DNA of 58,747 nt from a virus: the IMG/VR virus record IMGVR_UViG_3300048839_000819, positions 1 through 58,747 of that record. One strand, given 5' to 3'. Positions 23,657-33,277 of the stretch are shown here, piece by piece (position 1 is the stretch's first letter; each line of letters begins with the position of its first letter). The notes under the pieces are model-generated. The model saw nothing but the letters and a program-made list of their open reading frames with translations, was not told the origin of the DNA and did not search any database. The position numbers and the translations under genes were made by a program.

Positions 23657-24762
23657 TATTGTTTAACAAGATCACCGGTTCCAAAAGGCATCCAATAAAT
23701 TACCAAAGAAGATGAGTTTTGGGTAATTTTAATATAGTCACCATTCTTTATAAGTCCAGAAGCTGCGCCAGTTGCTTTAGCATAACCTCCGGCTTCATAA
23801 AAACCTCCTAAGAAAGTTACAGGAGGATTAGATGAATCAGAATATAATAGAAGATAAGTGGTTGCACTGGTTGTTGCAGCAATTAAGTAGCCATCACATT
23901 GTGCTTGGTATACAGAATTTTGTGTTAAGGTATTGCCTAAAGAGTCAGTGGTTGTTCTAGTTCCAAATCCGGGCCACTGTATGCTGGAAGCAACAGCAAT
24001 TTTACCCGTACTTGTATTTGTTGTAATTGTAGACTCATCAGGAAAAACCGGCTTGTGTACTAAGCTTCTCCCATCTGTAATATCACTCTTTGTAATAATC
24101 TTCCCTACGGGAAGAACTATAATTGCCAAAATTGCTTTAGCATTATACGTTGTTGCTGTGGCTGAATGTGCTACAGCGCCTGTATCACTTATATAGATAT
24201 AAATTGACTGACCTGCTGTGTATCCAGAAAGATCAACATATTGCCAGGGCACTGCTACTATGCCAGAGGCAACGGCAGCAACGCCCGGATTAACCACTAC
24301 CCTTGAGCTATTTACATAAGTAGGGGTAACTTTTAGTTGGTATTTGTAATGCTCTGGAATGCTTCTACTTGCTTGACTGAAGCTTACTGGAGTTGCGCCA
24401 CTATATGTCATCTCACCAAGCAAAATGTCATTAGCTGCAACGGACGAAGTGGCTAACAAATCCATGTAGTCATCTGAAGCATTTCCTGTATACTCCCATC
24501 TTAGAACAAGGTATTTGTTTGTAGAGTCTAAGGCTACGTTTACACTGTCTGCTGTCTGTACACGAACCTGATAGGTTCCATCAGATATTTCACAAATAAG
24601 AGGGCCTATTGTAACGGTATTACTGGGAATTGAGGTTGACACCTCACCACCCTCATAAATACCAGTGGGTCTTGTTTTGTAATGTCTCAGATTAACCAGA
24701 CCACTTCTTACAGCATCCAAATATTTCAAACTAACAGTTTGCGTTCCAACATCTGCTGGCAT
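23656..24762 (-). CDS. tail/baseplate-associated structural protein
   Basis: The 368-residue protein is rich in Thr, Ser, Val and Gly and has the beta-rich look of a baseplate-tail fibre connector. It begins MPADVGTQTVSLKYLDAVRS and contains VTIGPLICEISDGTYQVRVQ-type repeats. It follows the P2 gpI-like gene, where fibre or wedge-tip genes usually lie. The C-terminal end has GSGLIKNGDYIKITQ-like beta strands. I cannot assign an exact role. Confidence 0.5.
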   Translation of the reverse strand: MPADVGTQTVSLKYLDAVRSGLVNLRHYKTRPTGIYEGGEVSTSIPSNTVTIGPLICEISDGTYQVRVQTADSVNVALDSTNKYLVLRWEYTGNASDDYMDLLATSSVAANDILLGEMTYSGATPVSFSQASRSIPEHYKYQLKVTPTYVNSSRVVVNPGVAAVASGIVAVPWQYVDLSGYTAGQSIYIYISDTGAVAHSATATTYNAKAILAIIVLPVGKIITKSDITDGRSLVHKPVFPDESTITTNTSTGKIAVASSIQWPGFGTRTTTDSLGNTLTQNSVYQAQCDGYLIAATTSATTYLLLYSDSSNPPVTFLGGFYEAGGYAKATGAASGLIKNGDYIKITQNSSSLVIYWMPFGTGDLVKQ

Positions 24763-24778
24763 AATAAACTCCTACCAA

Positions 24779-25879
24779 TTAAACGGTTCTGTTGACCGTA
24801 ATAATGAACTTTAAAATTTCGTCTGTACCTGTGTATATATCAGGAAAAGTTACACCTATCATTAACTCTTCACCTACTGCTGTGTAATATAAGCCTAGAA
24901 GGTTTGCTCCAGAAGTTAAAATAGTATTTTTAGGTATTAAAACTTCATAAATACATCTATCTTCATAGATTGTAACACTGTCAATTGTTCCAGTAGCTTG
25001 GACAGGAAACACAGAGTATGGTCCTGCTCCGCTTAAATCCATATAGGTAGAACCACCAGTCCCTAGTTTCCAGTCTGTTATATTGTTGATGAAACTTTCT
25101 GTATCCAAATCAAAAGTTTCTACTGGAGTGTCATCAAAGTATTTCAAATCCGGTGAGCTTAAACCATCACCGTCGAAAAATGTGTTTGAGTATTGCCACG
25201 TCCCAATGATCCTACATGAAACATTGTTGCTTGTGTTTGTGCTTACAGCTAAATCTTCTGAGCATCCTGTGCTGATCTGTAAATAATATGATGGTACTGT
25301 ATTTACGGGTCTAGTTTTTTCTATTAGTGTAGCAACGTTTGTAAATAATCCAGGTCTCCACAAATGATCAGGGTAGACAATGCCAGAGTAGGTTTCTGCT
25401 GGATAGTATTTGTCTAAAAGTGCAGCCATTCCAAAATGGGGAGACTTGTAGTAGGTGCTATCAAGCCCCGGTGGATTCTCTCCCTCATCACCGACAAACC
25501 AATCCTGCTCTACAAAAGTAGAGTAGTCATTAGTATACAAGTCATAGATAGTTAAATTCAGATCTGTCAATAGAGAAATAACACTTATTGATTTATAAGT
25601 TCCTTTTAACTTCAACCAATCTGTCATCCATATAAGGTTTTTCCTTATTTTTTCATCAGAAGCACTGTCCGATGTTAGAAGGGTTTCACCTAAAAGAGCT
25701 GCCAGATATTTAATGTAATCAATTGGAACTGTTTCAGGATTGACTAAATCAGGAAGAGCCTCAATGCTAGTTACCCACTCCTCTGCAATCTCTTGAAAAG
25801 CAGAGCAAAAGTCAATAACCAAATTTGAAGTTCTCAAATGTGGTGGAAGTAAATCAATAAAATCTAATGAAAATGACAT
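24779..25879 (-). CDS. tail protein I (P2 gpI)-like baseplate wedge
   Basis: The 366-residue protein starts MSFSLDFIDLLPPHLRTSN and has DYIKYLAALLGETLL near 53-67 and WMTDWLKLKGTYKSIS, the pattern of the P2 tail protein I family that forms the outer wedge of contractile baseplates. The C-terminal half adds a beta-rich extension, perhaps a fibre attachment domain. It is adjacent to the J-like wedge gene, as in P2 (J then I). Confidence 0.7.
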   Translation of the reverse strand: MSFSLDFIDLLPPHLRTSNLVIDFCSAFQEIAEEWVTSIEALPDLVNPETVPIDYIKYLAALLGETLLTSDSASDEKIRKNLIWMTDWLKLKGTYKSISVISLLTDLNLTIYDLYTNDYSTFVEQDWFVGDEGENPPGLDSTYYKSPHFGMAALLDKYYPAETYSGIVYPDHLWRPGLFTNVATLIEKTRPVNTVPSYYLQISTGCSEDLAVSTNTSNNVSCRIIGTWQYSNTFFDGDGLSSPDLKYFDDTPVETFDLDTESFINNITDWKLGTGGSTYMDLSGAGPYSVFPVQATGTIDSVTIYEDRCIYEVLIPKNTILTSGANLLGLYYTAVGEELMIGVTFPDIYTGTDEILKFIITVNRTV

Positions 25880-25893
25880 AGTTTATCCTTGAT

Positions 25894-27609
25894 TTAATAT
25901 CCAATTGAGGAAAAAACAGTACTGGACAATCTGCAAATTTGATTAGAGTCCAAAACAATATCCCCAGATTCATCTTGTTCATAGATGACATAAACGTCCG
26001 TTGGTGATATTCCTGAAACGTCAAAAACAAGTACACCCGTTGTATAATTTACAGTGCCTGAAACCGTAGCCACAGAATGTTGTGTAACAATATTTCCAGA
26101 ACCATCGTCAGCAGCAATTAAAACGTCCTCTGTGCCGCTTACAGTCCCGTAAATATAAACACTGGAGGTTTTCACCGAGGTACAGTTTAAAGCCGTTCCC
26201 CAGTCATACAGCGAGTTGTAGGAGGTGCTTGCTGATTGTCTTAATTTCATGGTCAAGGACAAGTATTTTACGCCAGCAAGAGAATCAATGGCTTGAATAA
26301 CATTGGATGCTCTTTTAGATTCTCCCAGAAGAGACGTTGTTCCAAGAGTGAATTGATCAGTCAAAACTCCGTTTATATCACTTTGAACTTGCGTCAGTGC
26401 ATACCCAGAATTAACTACAACAGATAAATAAACAATTACATAGATAATGTCTGGGTCAACATATTCATATTTTACTGTCAGCATTGAATAATCTCTCATA
26501 GAAGCAGATAATGTTGTTTTGAAAGATGCTGTGGGCAATTGCCAGTTTTGTAAAATAGTAGATATTTTAACTGTGTTAAACATGTCATAATTTGGGGGGC
26601 TTTCCTCTGCTTCTCCCCAAACATTGACATCAGCCACGCTACTGTAGTTTTGTATAAAAGACACATAGTCTTTCTTTCTAGAAAGACTGCCCCCTGTGGC
26701 AAAAACATTAGGCGCTTCTGCTGCTATCTCTTCTGCTGTTTCAGCATCATCGCCACCTGTCATTGTGGTTGAATTTGTAACAGCAATAGTGGAAACTTCC
26801 ACCAAAGATTCATTGTATATTGTGGATCTTACAGTAGTTACTTTTCCTGTTTCGTAGATATTTCCTGAAAGTCCACTTGTGCTGATATATTTAACGGTTA
26901 TTGTTGAGCTTGTTCCAGGAATAGCTCCATTTGTATTATCCCCAAACACGACTGTGATTGTGTCGTCTAAATTGCTTTTAATAGTAAAGTGAGAGTCTGT
27001 AGAACTAGAGCTTAGAAAGGATGAAACATATGTCCATTCCACGTCATCTACATACACCCTAAAAGTGCGAAATGGTAGCAAGGTTGTGTGGTCATCGTTG
27101 TCAACAGACGTGTCTGAAATATCAAACTCTTGATCTGCTGTACCATCAGATGTAAAAGTAAGCTCTGTAAGCTGCCCTTGAATAGCTGTTACATTATTGC
27201 TTGTTTGAGTTGTCTCAATGGTGATATCATAAATGGTTGTGAATATAATACCATCAGCGGTTTGACACTCAGTATATTGAGGTATAATTACTCTTGTAGA
27301 TGGAGCAGAAGGTACAGAAAAAACCAAAGTGCCAGTAGACCCTACGGGTCTTTTTGGCCTATAGTTTAAAAGTTTAACCAGATTAACAACACTGGATTTA
27401 TTACTTGCCAATCCTATGTAATTCTCGGTAGCTTGTCGCTCCAGATAGTACATAAGCATATTGCCAATACCAGCAACAAACTGTGTTAGAGTTGTTCCTG
27501 TTGCAGACTGGTAAGTGTCCTTCCAGGCGTTTGTAGCTTTCAATTTTGTTTCAAATTGAGAAACTATATCCGAGTATTCATAATTTGCATAATTTAGCTC
27601 TGTGGGCAT
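25894..27609 (-). CDS. baseplate J/gp6-like wedge protein
   Basis: The 571-residue protein begins MPTELNYANYEYSDIVSQF and contains EIAAEAPNVFATGGSLSRKKDYVSF-type J-family signature with a repeated RAVTRxDY-like core (RKKDYVSFIQNYSSV). VVVNSGYALTQVQSDINGVLTDQF is typical of the J C-terminal half. It forms the inner baseplate wedge in contractile phages (T4 gp6, P2 gpJ). It overlaps the gp25-like gene's end by position and follows it directly. Confidence 0.85.
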   Translation of the reverse strand: MPTELNYANYEYSDIVSQFETKLKATNAWKDTYQSATGTTLTQFVAGIGNMLMYYLERQATENYIGLASNKSSVVNLVKLLNYRPKRPVGSTGTLVFSVPSAPSTRVIIPQYTECQTADGIIFTTIYDITIETTQTSNNVTAIQGQLTELTFTSDGTADQEFDISDTSVDNDDHTTLLPFRTFRVYVDDVEWTYVSSFLSSSSTDSHFTIKSNLDDTITVVFGDNTNGAIPGTSSTITVKYISTSGLSGNIYETGKVTTVRSTIYNESLVEVSTIAVTNSTTMTGGDDAETAEEIAAEAPNVFATGGSLSRKKDYVSFIQNYSSVADVNVWGEAEESPPNYDMFNTVKISTILQNWQLPTASFKTTLSASMRDYSMLTVKYEYVDPDIIYVIVYLSVVVNSGYALTQVQSDINGVLTDQFTLGTTSLLGESKRASNVIQAIDSLAGVKYLSLTMKLRQSASTSYNSLYDWGTALNCTSVKTSSVYIYGTVSGTEDVLIAADDGSGNIVTQHSVATVSGTVNYTTGVLVFDVSGISPTDVYVIYEQDESGDIVLDSNQICRLSSTVFSSIGY

Positions 27610-27610
27610 T

Positions 27611-27991
27611 TTACACTCCTGAAACGTCTACAGATATAGCCTGAATTTCATTTGAGCCTAAAGGCGTATATGAAAGGTTTATTGTAGCTTCATTTGTATC
27701 TGGATCTATACTTACAGTTATATTTTTAATCTTAGCTCTAGGTTCAAAAGACTCAACCTGAGATTTCATTCTGGATGCCAATCTATCAAACTCTCCTTTA
27801 GTAGATAAGGAGAATATATAATTTGATATACCAAAACCAAACCAAGGCTCCATGAATCGGTCTCCAGGGCTGGTAAGAATGAAATTCTTTATAGACGCGC
27901 CAATAGCTTGGGCATTGTATACGTGCTTAACGTTGCCCTGGGCATCAGTAACCATTGCTGGATCTAAATCACTATATTGTATAATTGCCAT
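27611..27991 (-). CDS. gp25-like baseplate wedge
   Basis: The 126-residue protein has LTSPGDRFMEPWFGFGISNYIF near residues 39-60, the classic gp25/GpW signature (E-P-x-F-G), and the start YSDLDPAMVTDAQGNVKHVY. gp25-like proteins form the wedge core beside gp6. ATG is one base before the end of the next gene. The size is typical (about 130). Confidence 0.9.
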   Translation of the reverse strand: MAIIQYSDLDPAMVTDAQGNVKHVYNAQAIGASIKNFILTSPGDRFMEPWFGFGISNYIFSLSTKGEFDRLASRMKSQVESFEPRAKIKNITVSIDPDTNEATINLSYTPLGSNEIQAISVDVSGV

Positions 27992-28033
27992 AGTTTAATT
28001 TTCTATATATAGTATATTCTATATCTTTATTTG

Positions 28034-28309
28034 TCAAACGTCAATATAAACTTTTCTGTCTGGAGGGTTTATGACAGCGCCACAGGCAGCGGTGGCACCC
28101 TCAGTTACTATCAGATTTCCGTTTATGAATGTCTTAGTAGTTATGGGTGTGATCGCCGTTGTTCCATGCCCCTCTACAGAGCATTGAAACAGTGCGCCAT
28201 CAACAGCCACAGCGGTAGAATCACTTTTTACCTTTGATTGCCCGGCTGATATTATTGATCCTGGATGTGAAGCAGGATCTCCTAAACATGCTATTTTTTT
28301 ACTAGCCAT
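28034..28309 (-). CDS. PAAR-domain spike tip protein
   Basis: The 91-residue protein starts MASKKIACLGDPASHPGSI and ends with VNGK-like strands plus GAVINPPDRKVYI, the pattern of PAAR proteins that cap the central spike with a zinc-bound tip (conserved Cys/His: C8, H15, H48, C76). It completes the spike (28314-28955) and lies right after it. Confidence 0.85.
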   Translation of the reverse strand: MASKKIACLGDPASHPGSIISAGQSKVKSDSTAVAVDGALFQCSVEGHGTTAITPITTKTFINGNLIVTEGATAACGAVINPPDRKVYIDV

Positions 28310-28313
28310 AAAA

Positions 28314-28955
28314 TTAATTTAGGTTTATAGAAGTGTCCCCAGTTAATGTTATTTCATCGGCTTGCACTGAAATACTACCTCCCCCTGTCACAGTTGTACT
28401 TCCAGCGGCTACTATAGCTATGCCCCCTGTTACAGTTGCTATCATATCTCCAGACACAACGGCCTTTAGGTCGTTGTCTGTGTTTAGTGTTAAATCGTTT
28501 TTAGAGGTTATTGTGATATCACCAGTATTATCATTTATGACTATGGTTATACCATTAGGCGTTTTAAGTACAGTAGTTTCAGGGTAATTGAGGCTTACAG
28601 CCTCAGAAGGTATTACAGCTACTCCATCTATGGCATTTGCAAAATAAACAGGGGAAAATATGTTCCCGCCTTCAAAGAAAACAAATACTTTTGAGTTCAC
28701 ACTAGGTATGCTTATAGACCCTGCTGATGAAGAAGCCCCATAGAATAACGGTGTGGCTGGAACAGCCCAGGGAATGTCATCTAAAGACATTCCCTCAATA
28801 GCAACTGAGGTTTGAGAGTTAATGGTGGTTGCTGTATCCTTACCTACGATGTAAGGGGGCACCTCTACCTTTAAACGCCCGGATTTAATAGACTCACTTG
28901 CATCCGTAGCTAAGACTGTTCCTCTGTATATTCCTGTTAATTCTTTGAAATCCAT
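28314..28955 (-). CDS. gp5/gpV-like baseplate spike
   Basis: The 213-residue protein has an N-terminal OB-fold with IPWAVPATPLFYGASS near 70-85 and VNSKVFVFFEGGNIFSPVYFAN, then a triple beta-helix region (ITITSKNDLTLNTDNDLKAV and similar repeats). It lacks the lysozyme domain of T4 gp5, so cell-wall cleavage must be done elsewhere. It is followed by the PAAR tip. Confidence 0.8.
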   Translation of the reverse strand: MDFKELTGIYRGTVLATDASESIKSGRLKVEVPPYIVGKDTATTINSQTSVAIEGMSLDDIPWAVPATPLFYGASSSAGSISIPSVNSKVFVFFEGGNIFSPVYFANAIDGVAVIPSEAVSLNYPETTVLKTPNGITIVINDNTGDITITSKNDLTLNTDNDLKAVVSGDMIATVTGGIAIVAAGSTTVTGGGSISVQADEITLTGDTSINLN

Positions 28956-28961
28956 AGTTTG

Positions 28962-30251
28962 TTATGCTCTATTTTTCCTATTTTTCTGATCAACTTGTTC
29001 TAATGTTGTATTGATGTCTACATTTGATCCACTTCTGGTTAAAAGAAACTTTGTTCTGTGCCATATATCAAATGTATGAACAACTCGTTCTATCATCCAT
29101 TTTCCTACAAATCTTCCTTGATACATCTCAGACGGAGATATTGGGTCTAATGAGGCAATATCAATAATATCCCCTGGATATACATTGTGAGTGCCCCATG
29201 TAGTTACCCACAACTTAGACAAGTTTAACATTTTTTTGGATAAATATCCAGAGGTTTTATATACAAAATTATTAGAAATCTCACTAGTTCTATTTGACGT
29301 GAAATCAAAACTTGCTGATGTATCCTTGTCCTCAACATCCAAATCATAATAATTAGCCAAGGAAGAAACATCCTGTTTAATGTTTGAATTTTCCTTCAGC
29401 TTGGATTCAACTATTTTGTACTTGCCCGTCTCAAAGTCAAAGTACCCACAAGCCTGTGTTCTGCCACCGGTTACTCTGTGAATGCCATAATTCCCTACCG
29501 CCTTATAGTCCAGGATAGGCAAAATAGCTTCTTTTTTCTCATTAACTACGGCAGAAGGTATCGTTGCTAAAATATACTTTGGTTTGCTATCTAAAAACTC
29601 ATTTATTGGTTTAAAAACTAGACTACTAGAATTCAAATTTGGTTTGATGTACGTATAATACCCAGATTCACTATTTTTTCCTTCTAGGTAGCTTTTTAAC
29701 CAGTCTAAAAGTTGACCGTTTGTAATTAAGGGCTGTAATATCTTCTTAGGATAATTAAGACTGCCACTTATTTCATTGTTCTTTAGGCCCATCTCGGACG
29801 CCATAGTGGACAGAGTTGTTGATATATTACCAGAAAAACTTCTACATTTTACAGGATTGAAAAAATTAGGTGTATTCAAAACACCTGTAACATGGTATTT
29901 TTTGGTAGAATCTGGGGAAGACCTCAAACCCAAAAAGTTAAAGGATATTACATCACCAGGAGTAGTATTCCATACAGAACCAAGAGTTACATTTAAAGTC
30001 AAGGCATCTCTATCAGGGGGGCTTTTGTGGCTTAAGAAATTTAAACCATCATTTATCTTTATATTAAACATGGGTAATAAGTAATTTATATCCAGAGTGA
30101 TTGTAAAATCACTTATTATTTTATCATCAATGGGAACTTGTAAATTTGTACTCTTATTTTTAGATCTACCAAAAATAAGATCAACATTGTATCCCGTTGT
30201 GGATAGAGGGTGCTGTGCACTATCTAAGTTTTCTATTGCGGTAGAGCTCAT
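28962..30251 (-). CDS. baseplate hub, gp27/gpD-like
   Basis: The 429-residue protein has the order of hub genes (hub, spike, PAAR). Its N-terminal part (LQVPIDDKIISDFTI) and its C-terminal part (VYPGDIIDIASLDPISPSEMYQGRFVGKWMIERVVHTFDIW) resemble gp27/gpD-type hub domains with beta-barrel strands. Its length fits T4 gp27 (391). It overlaps the next upstream gene by 32 bases. Confidence 0.75.
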   Translation of the reverse strand: MSSTAIENLDSAQHPLSTTGYNVDLIFGRSKNKSTNLQVPIDDKIISDFTITLDINYLLPMFNIKINDGLNFLSHKSPPDRDALTLNVTLGSVWNTTPGDVISFNFLGLRSSPDSTKKYHVTGVLNTPNFFNPVKCRSFSGNISTTLSTMASEMGLKNNEISGSLNYPKKILQPLITNGQLLDWLKSYLEGKNSESGYYTYIKPNLNSSSLVFKPINEFLDSKPKYILATIPSAVVNEKKEAILPILDYKAVGNYGIHRVTGGRTQACGYFDFETGKYKIVESKLKENSNIKQDVSSLANYYDLDVEDKDTSASFDFTSNRTSEISNNFVYKTSGYLSKKMLNLSKLWVTTWGTHNVYPGDIIDIASLDPISPSEMYQGRFVGKWMIERVVHTFDIWHRTKFLLTRSGSNVDINTTLEQVDQKNRKNRA

Positions 30252-30525
30252 GTATGTCTGCTAATGTTGGAATTTCTAATATATCACCAACGGAAATTTC
30301 AGAGAACGGGTTTTTTATATTATTATGTAGACATATGATCCACCAGTAAGATGTATTACCATAAGCATTGTGGCTTATTTTGTCTAATCTAGATATGTCT
30401 TGTTGTGAAACTTGATAGTACCCAACAGGATTTTTAGGTATAAAGCCATTGATTTTGGTATCCAAGAAATCCAACTGTGGTATGCTGTCTATTGTTACTT
30501 TTTCATAGAATTTACAGCGGCTCAT
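30220..30525 (-). CDS. gp53/LysM-like baseplate wedge protein
   Basis: The 101-residue protein has YYQVSQQDISRLDKIS and AYGNTSYWWIICLHNNIKNPF then GDILEIPT, a LysM-like pattern found in gp53 and tail-tube base proteins. Shorter than T4 gp53 (196). It probably links wedge and hub. Confidence 0.65.
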   Translation of the reverse strand: MSRCKFYEKVTIDSIPQLDFLDTKINGFIPKNPVGYYQVSQQDISRLDKISHNAYGNTSYWWIICLHNNIKNPFSEISVGDILEIPTLADIHELYRNRKLR

Positions 30526-30532
30526 GTTTTTC

Positions 30533-31276
30533 CTATACTAAACTAGCTTTATCTATATCAGATTTTGAGAAAATTTCATATGTTTCAAAATCAACATCTA
30601 CAGAAGCTTTTACGGCACCATTTGCCCGTGAGAAATAAGGATACTGCGTAGCCACAATATTTCTTACAATGACATTACTAAAAATCCACTGGTTTCCTAT
30701 AGTTATATCCGTTTGCTCTCTGTACAAATCCGGACCCTCATAATTTTTTCCTGCTATATTTACTTTGTACGGAACTGGTCCAGGAGCATAAATAGCTACT
30801 TGGTCTCCAAAAGATCCTTCACTAAATATTGACTCTGGTAAGGGCAATTTCAACAATTCTTTTACAGGCTGTATAACCTCAGATTGAATGTCTTTTTCTG
30901 CTAAAAATTCTAAAGATATTTTGAATTTTAAAGGAGACGTTCCTGTCCAGCTTCTTCTAGAGGAAAATCTGCCCTGCAAGGATACACCAACAGCTTGTGC
31001 AGCGCTTTCAATGAGAGTAAATCCTTTTACAGCAGAAAATTCTGTCCAATTGCTTGATGTTTCAAACCTTATAGGTTTTTGCATATATCCTATGACCTGA
31101 CTAAAAGTAACTTTTTCATTTTTAGGGTTTTTTATTGTTCTGGTTCTTCTTTGCGTTTCTATAATTATTTTATACTGATCTGGAACACTGTCATCTTTAA
31201 CACCACAATATATGTCACCAGCAGAATTATCTGTTTGACTGTTAATAAAATTTTTGGAGTACGTTATATTTGCCAT
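30533..31276 (-). CDS. baseplate-tube junction protein, gp48/gp54-like
   Basis: The 247-residue protein begins MANITYSKNFINSQTDN and has IRFETSSNWTEF and FKISLEFLAEKDIQSEVIQPVKELL near 105-135, a segment typical of tail-tube-fold baseplate proteins (gp48/gp54). Its position, between the tape measure and the hub genes, fits the tube start. Assignment to gp48 or gp54 is not possible. Confidence 0.6.
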   Translation of the reverse strand: MANITYSKNFINSQTDNSAGDIYCGVKDDSVPDQYKIIIETQRRTRTIKNPKNEKVTFSQVIGYMQKPIRFETSSNWTEFSAVKGFTLIESAAQAVGVSLQGRFSSRRSWTGTSPLKFKISLEFLAEKDIQSEVIQPVKELLKLPLPESIFSEGSFGDQVAIYAPGPVPYKVNIAGKNYEGPDLYREQTDITIGNQWIFSNVIVRNIVATQYPYFSRANGAVKASVDVDFETYEIFSKSDIDKASLV

Positions 31277-31280
31277 TTAA

Positions 31281-33122
31281 TTATCCGTAGTATATAGTAG
31301 ATAAGTCCAGTGTGCCTCTTTTTGCAATCTCAGATATCATGGGATCGTATATCCCTAAATAATGATGCATCGCAGGAAGTATTTGTGATGTAGGCTTTGA
31401 TTCTTGTTTATTAGCTTCATTAATAGTATCAATTAGTTTTTGAACATCTGTTTTTTCAGAAGGCTTTTCTATATCTGTATTAAATTCAAGAATAGCTTTT
31501 TCAGAATTTTTTATTGATTCTTGTAAAGATTCTAAAGTAAATGACTGTTCAATAATTTTGGGTCGTATTTCAACAAAATTATCACTAGCTTTATTTTCTT
31601 TAGGTGTTTCCTCGCTAAAAGTTCCACCTAAAAGATTTGAAAGAGTTTCGGATACCTTTCCTTTTTTTATACTGCTTGTATCTATCCAGGCGCTACCTGG
31701 ATTCATGGCACTTTGTGACTGTATCTCTTTAACACGCTTTTTTTCTTTTTCTTTTGTATCTTGTGACCTTGTGTGTTCAAAAACAAGCCTTTGATATAAA
31801 AACTTATTTTTAAAGTTTTCAGCCTGCTCAGGCTCCAAAAATTCAGGATCATCACGAGGTAGTAACGTTCTTTGATAATATTTCTCAGACTCTGTATCAA
31901 CTAGATATTGGCTTATTGCTGATAAATTTTCATAAGTTTTGTATCCCTCTGGAAGCTCGTTTCTTTTTCTTTCTATTTCTTCCGCTTGTTTGGTCATCCT
32001 TCTACCCCACCAGCTATCTGTAGCCCAATCTTCTCCAAATTCTGATTTTATGTATTGATATATTGCATAACCAGCTCCCCCTAATGCAGCTACTATTGCA
32101 GTCTCTGCCATTAAAGGTCCAGCAACAGTTAATAGTCCCCTTATTGCTACAATACCAGCGGATGTTTTAAAATAATCAAGCGCAGATTCAATTATGCCTT
32201 TATCATCTACAGGAGATCCTTTTTCGGATGAGCCCTTTAAAACAGCTAAAAGTTCTTTAGTATACTCAGCCTTATAGGCTCCTTTATCCCAAAAATTAAA
32301 CAAGTCATTATAGAATGACCCTTTTCCTTTAAAAGGCAAAGATACACCACCACCATCAGCAGGACCCCCAGTACCTCCTCCCATACCAAAAGCTCCAGAA
32401 AAGGCCCTACCTATTCTGGACTCTTGCTCTGCATAAGCCTCTTCTTCGGCATCTGGATCATACCCTAGTCTTTGTGCTTTATTATATCTATCCCTACCAT
32501 AGAATTCTCGTTTTTCACGAGCGGTTTGCCAAGACGCAGAAGCTCTACTTAAAGTTCTAAAAGCATTATAGCCAAACCCTATTGTACTAGCGGCAACCTG
32601 CCCTAAAGGGCCAAGTGCCGTTCTAGCAGCTAAAGAAACCCCTCGTCCAAGTAATTCCCTTCCTCTGGAAATATAAGCTTGATCCATATAGCTTAAAAAA
32701 GCAGACTTTCTTATTCTAGGGGCACCAGCATAATTTATTGTTACACCACCAGGGCCTCCTCCCATGCCCCCAGCGCCACCAGTACCACCCCCCTCTTGTC
32801 CTTGAGAGTAGGGCGATGATGCATTATACTTTAGCTGAATGTTTAGAAGTTTAGCCTCTCTTCTTTGCCTTAAAGTGTTATATCTATTGAATTGAGAATC
32901 TTCTACTCTTGCAAAGTTTCTAATGATTTCAACAGATAAATCTACAAGCTCTTCCAAAGTTCTTATGACGCTGTCAACTAGAACTTTAAAGTTTATGACA
33001 TCATTATCACCAGCCCAATCCTGAGCATTTGCTATCATATCATTAAGGAAAGACATTTCCTCTTGATATGTAGCAATGTGTTCTCTTAACTCTTCTCTAG
33101 TATATCTAGGTTTATTGTCCAT
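31281..33122 (-). CDS. tape measure protein (gp29-like)
   Basis: The 613-residue protein has an alpha-helical N-terminus (coiled segments 1-115), a glycine-rich stretch at 119-139, hydrophobic residues about 325-360 (AGPLMAETAIVAALGGAGYA) and a lysine/glutamate-rich C-terminus. It is the longest protein between the tube and hub genes, as the tape measure is. T4 gp29 is 590 residues, so the tail length should be similar. No transglycosylase domain is seen. Confidence 0.65.
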   Translation of the reverse strand: MDNKPRYTREELREHIATYQEEMSFLNDMIANAQDWAGDNDVINFKVLVDSVIRTLEELVDLSVEIIRNFARVEDSQFNRYNTLRQRREAKLLNIQLKYNASSPYSQGQEGGGTGGAGGMGGGPGGVTINYAGAPRIRKSAFLSYMDQAYISRGRELLGRGVSLAARTALGPLGQVAASTIGFGYNAFRTLSRASASWQTAREKREFYGRDRYNKAQRLGYDPDAEEEAYAEQESRIGRAFSGAFGMGGGTGGPADGGGVSLPFKGKGSFYNDLFNFWDKGAYKAEYTKELLAVLKGSSEKGSPVDDKGIIESALDYFKTSAGIVAIRGLLTVAGPLMAETAIVAALGGAGYAIYQYIKSEFGEDWATDSWWGRRMTKQAEEIERKRNELPEGYKTYENLSAISQYLVDTESEKYYQRTLLPRDDPEFLEPEQAENFKNKFLYQRLVFEHTRSQDTKEKEKKRVKEIQSQSAMNPGSAWIDTSSIKKGKVSETLSNLLGGTFSEETPKENKASDNFVEIRPKIIEQSFTLESLQESIKNSEKAILEFNTDIEKPSEKTDVQKLIDTINEANKQESKPTSQILPAMHHYLGIYDPMISEIAKRGTLDLSTIYYG

Positions 33123-33124
33123 TT

Positions 33125-33277
33125 TTACTTTGATCTCAAGGACACTAATTTATCAGTATACCATTGCAGGTCCGTAACACTTAGATTTCTCAAATCTTGT
33201 ATACTTTGATGCAATCCATTCATTAGAAAAAAATAACGCTCTTTTATTAGATTAGAAGGCGTAATTTGTTCTGACAA
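33125..33277 (-). CDS. small tail-assembly protein, TTG start
   Basis: I choose TTG at 33277, giving 50 residues beginning MSEQITPSNLIKERYFFLMN and ending LVSLRSK. Starting further upstream would overlap the gp26-like gene by 140 bases. The remaining 26-base overlap and lack of a strong ribosome binding site suggest coupling to that gene. The pattern TPxNLIKxRYFF resembles small T4-type tail-assembly proteins beside gp26. Confidence 0.5.
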   Translation of the reverse strand: MSEQITPSNLIKERYFFLMNGLHQSIQDLRNLSVTDLQWYTDKLVSLRSK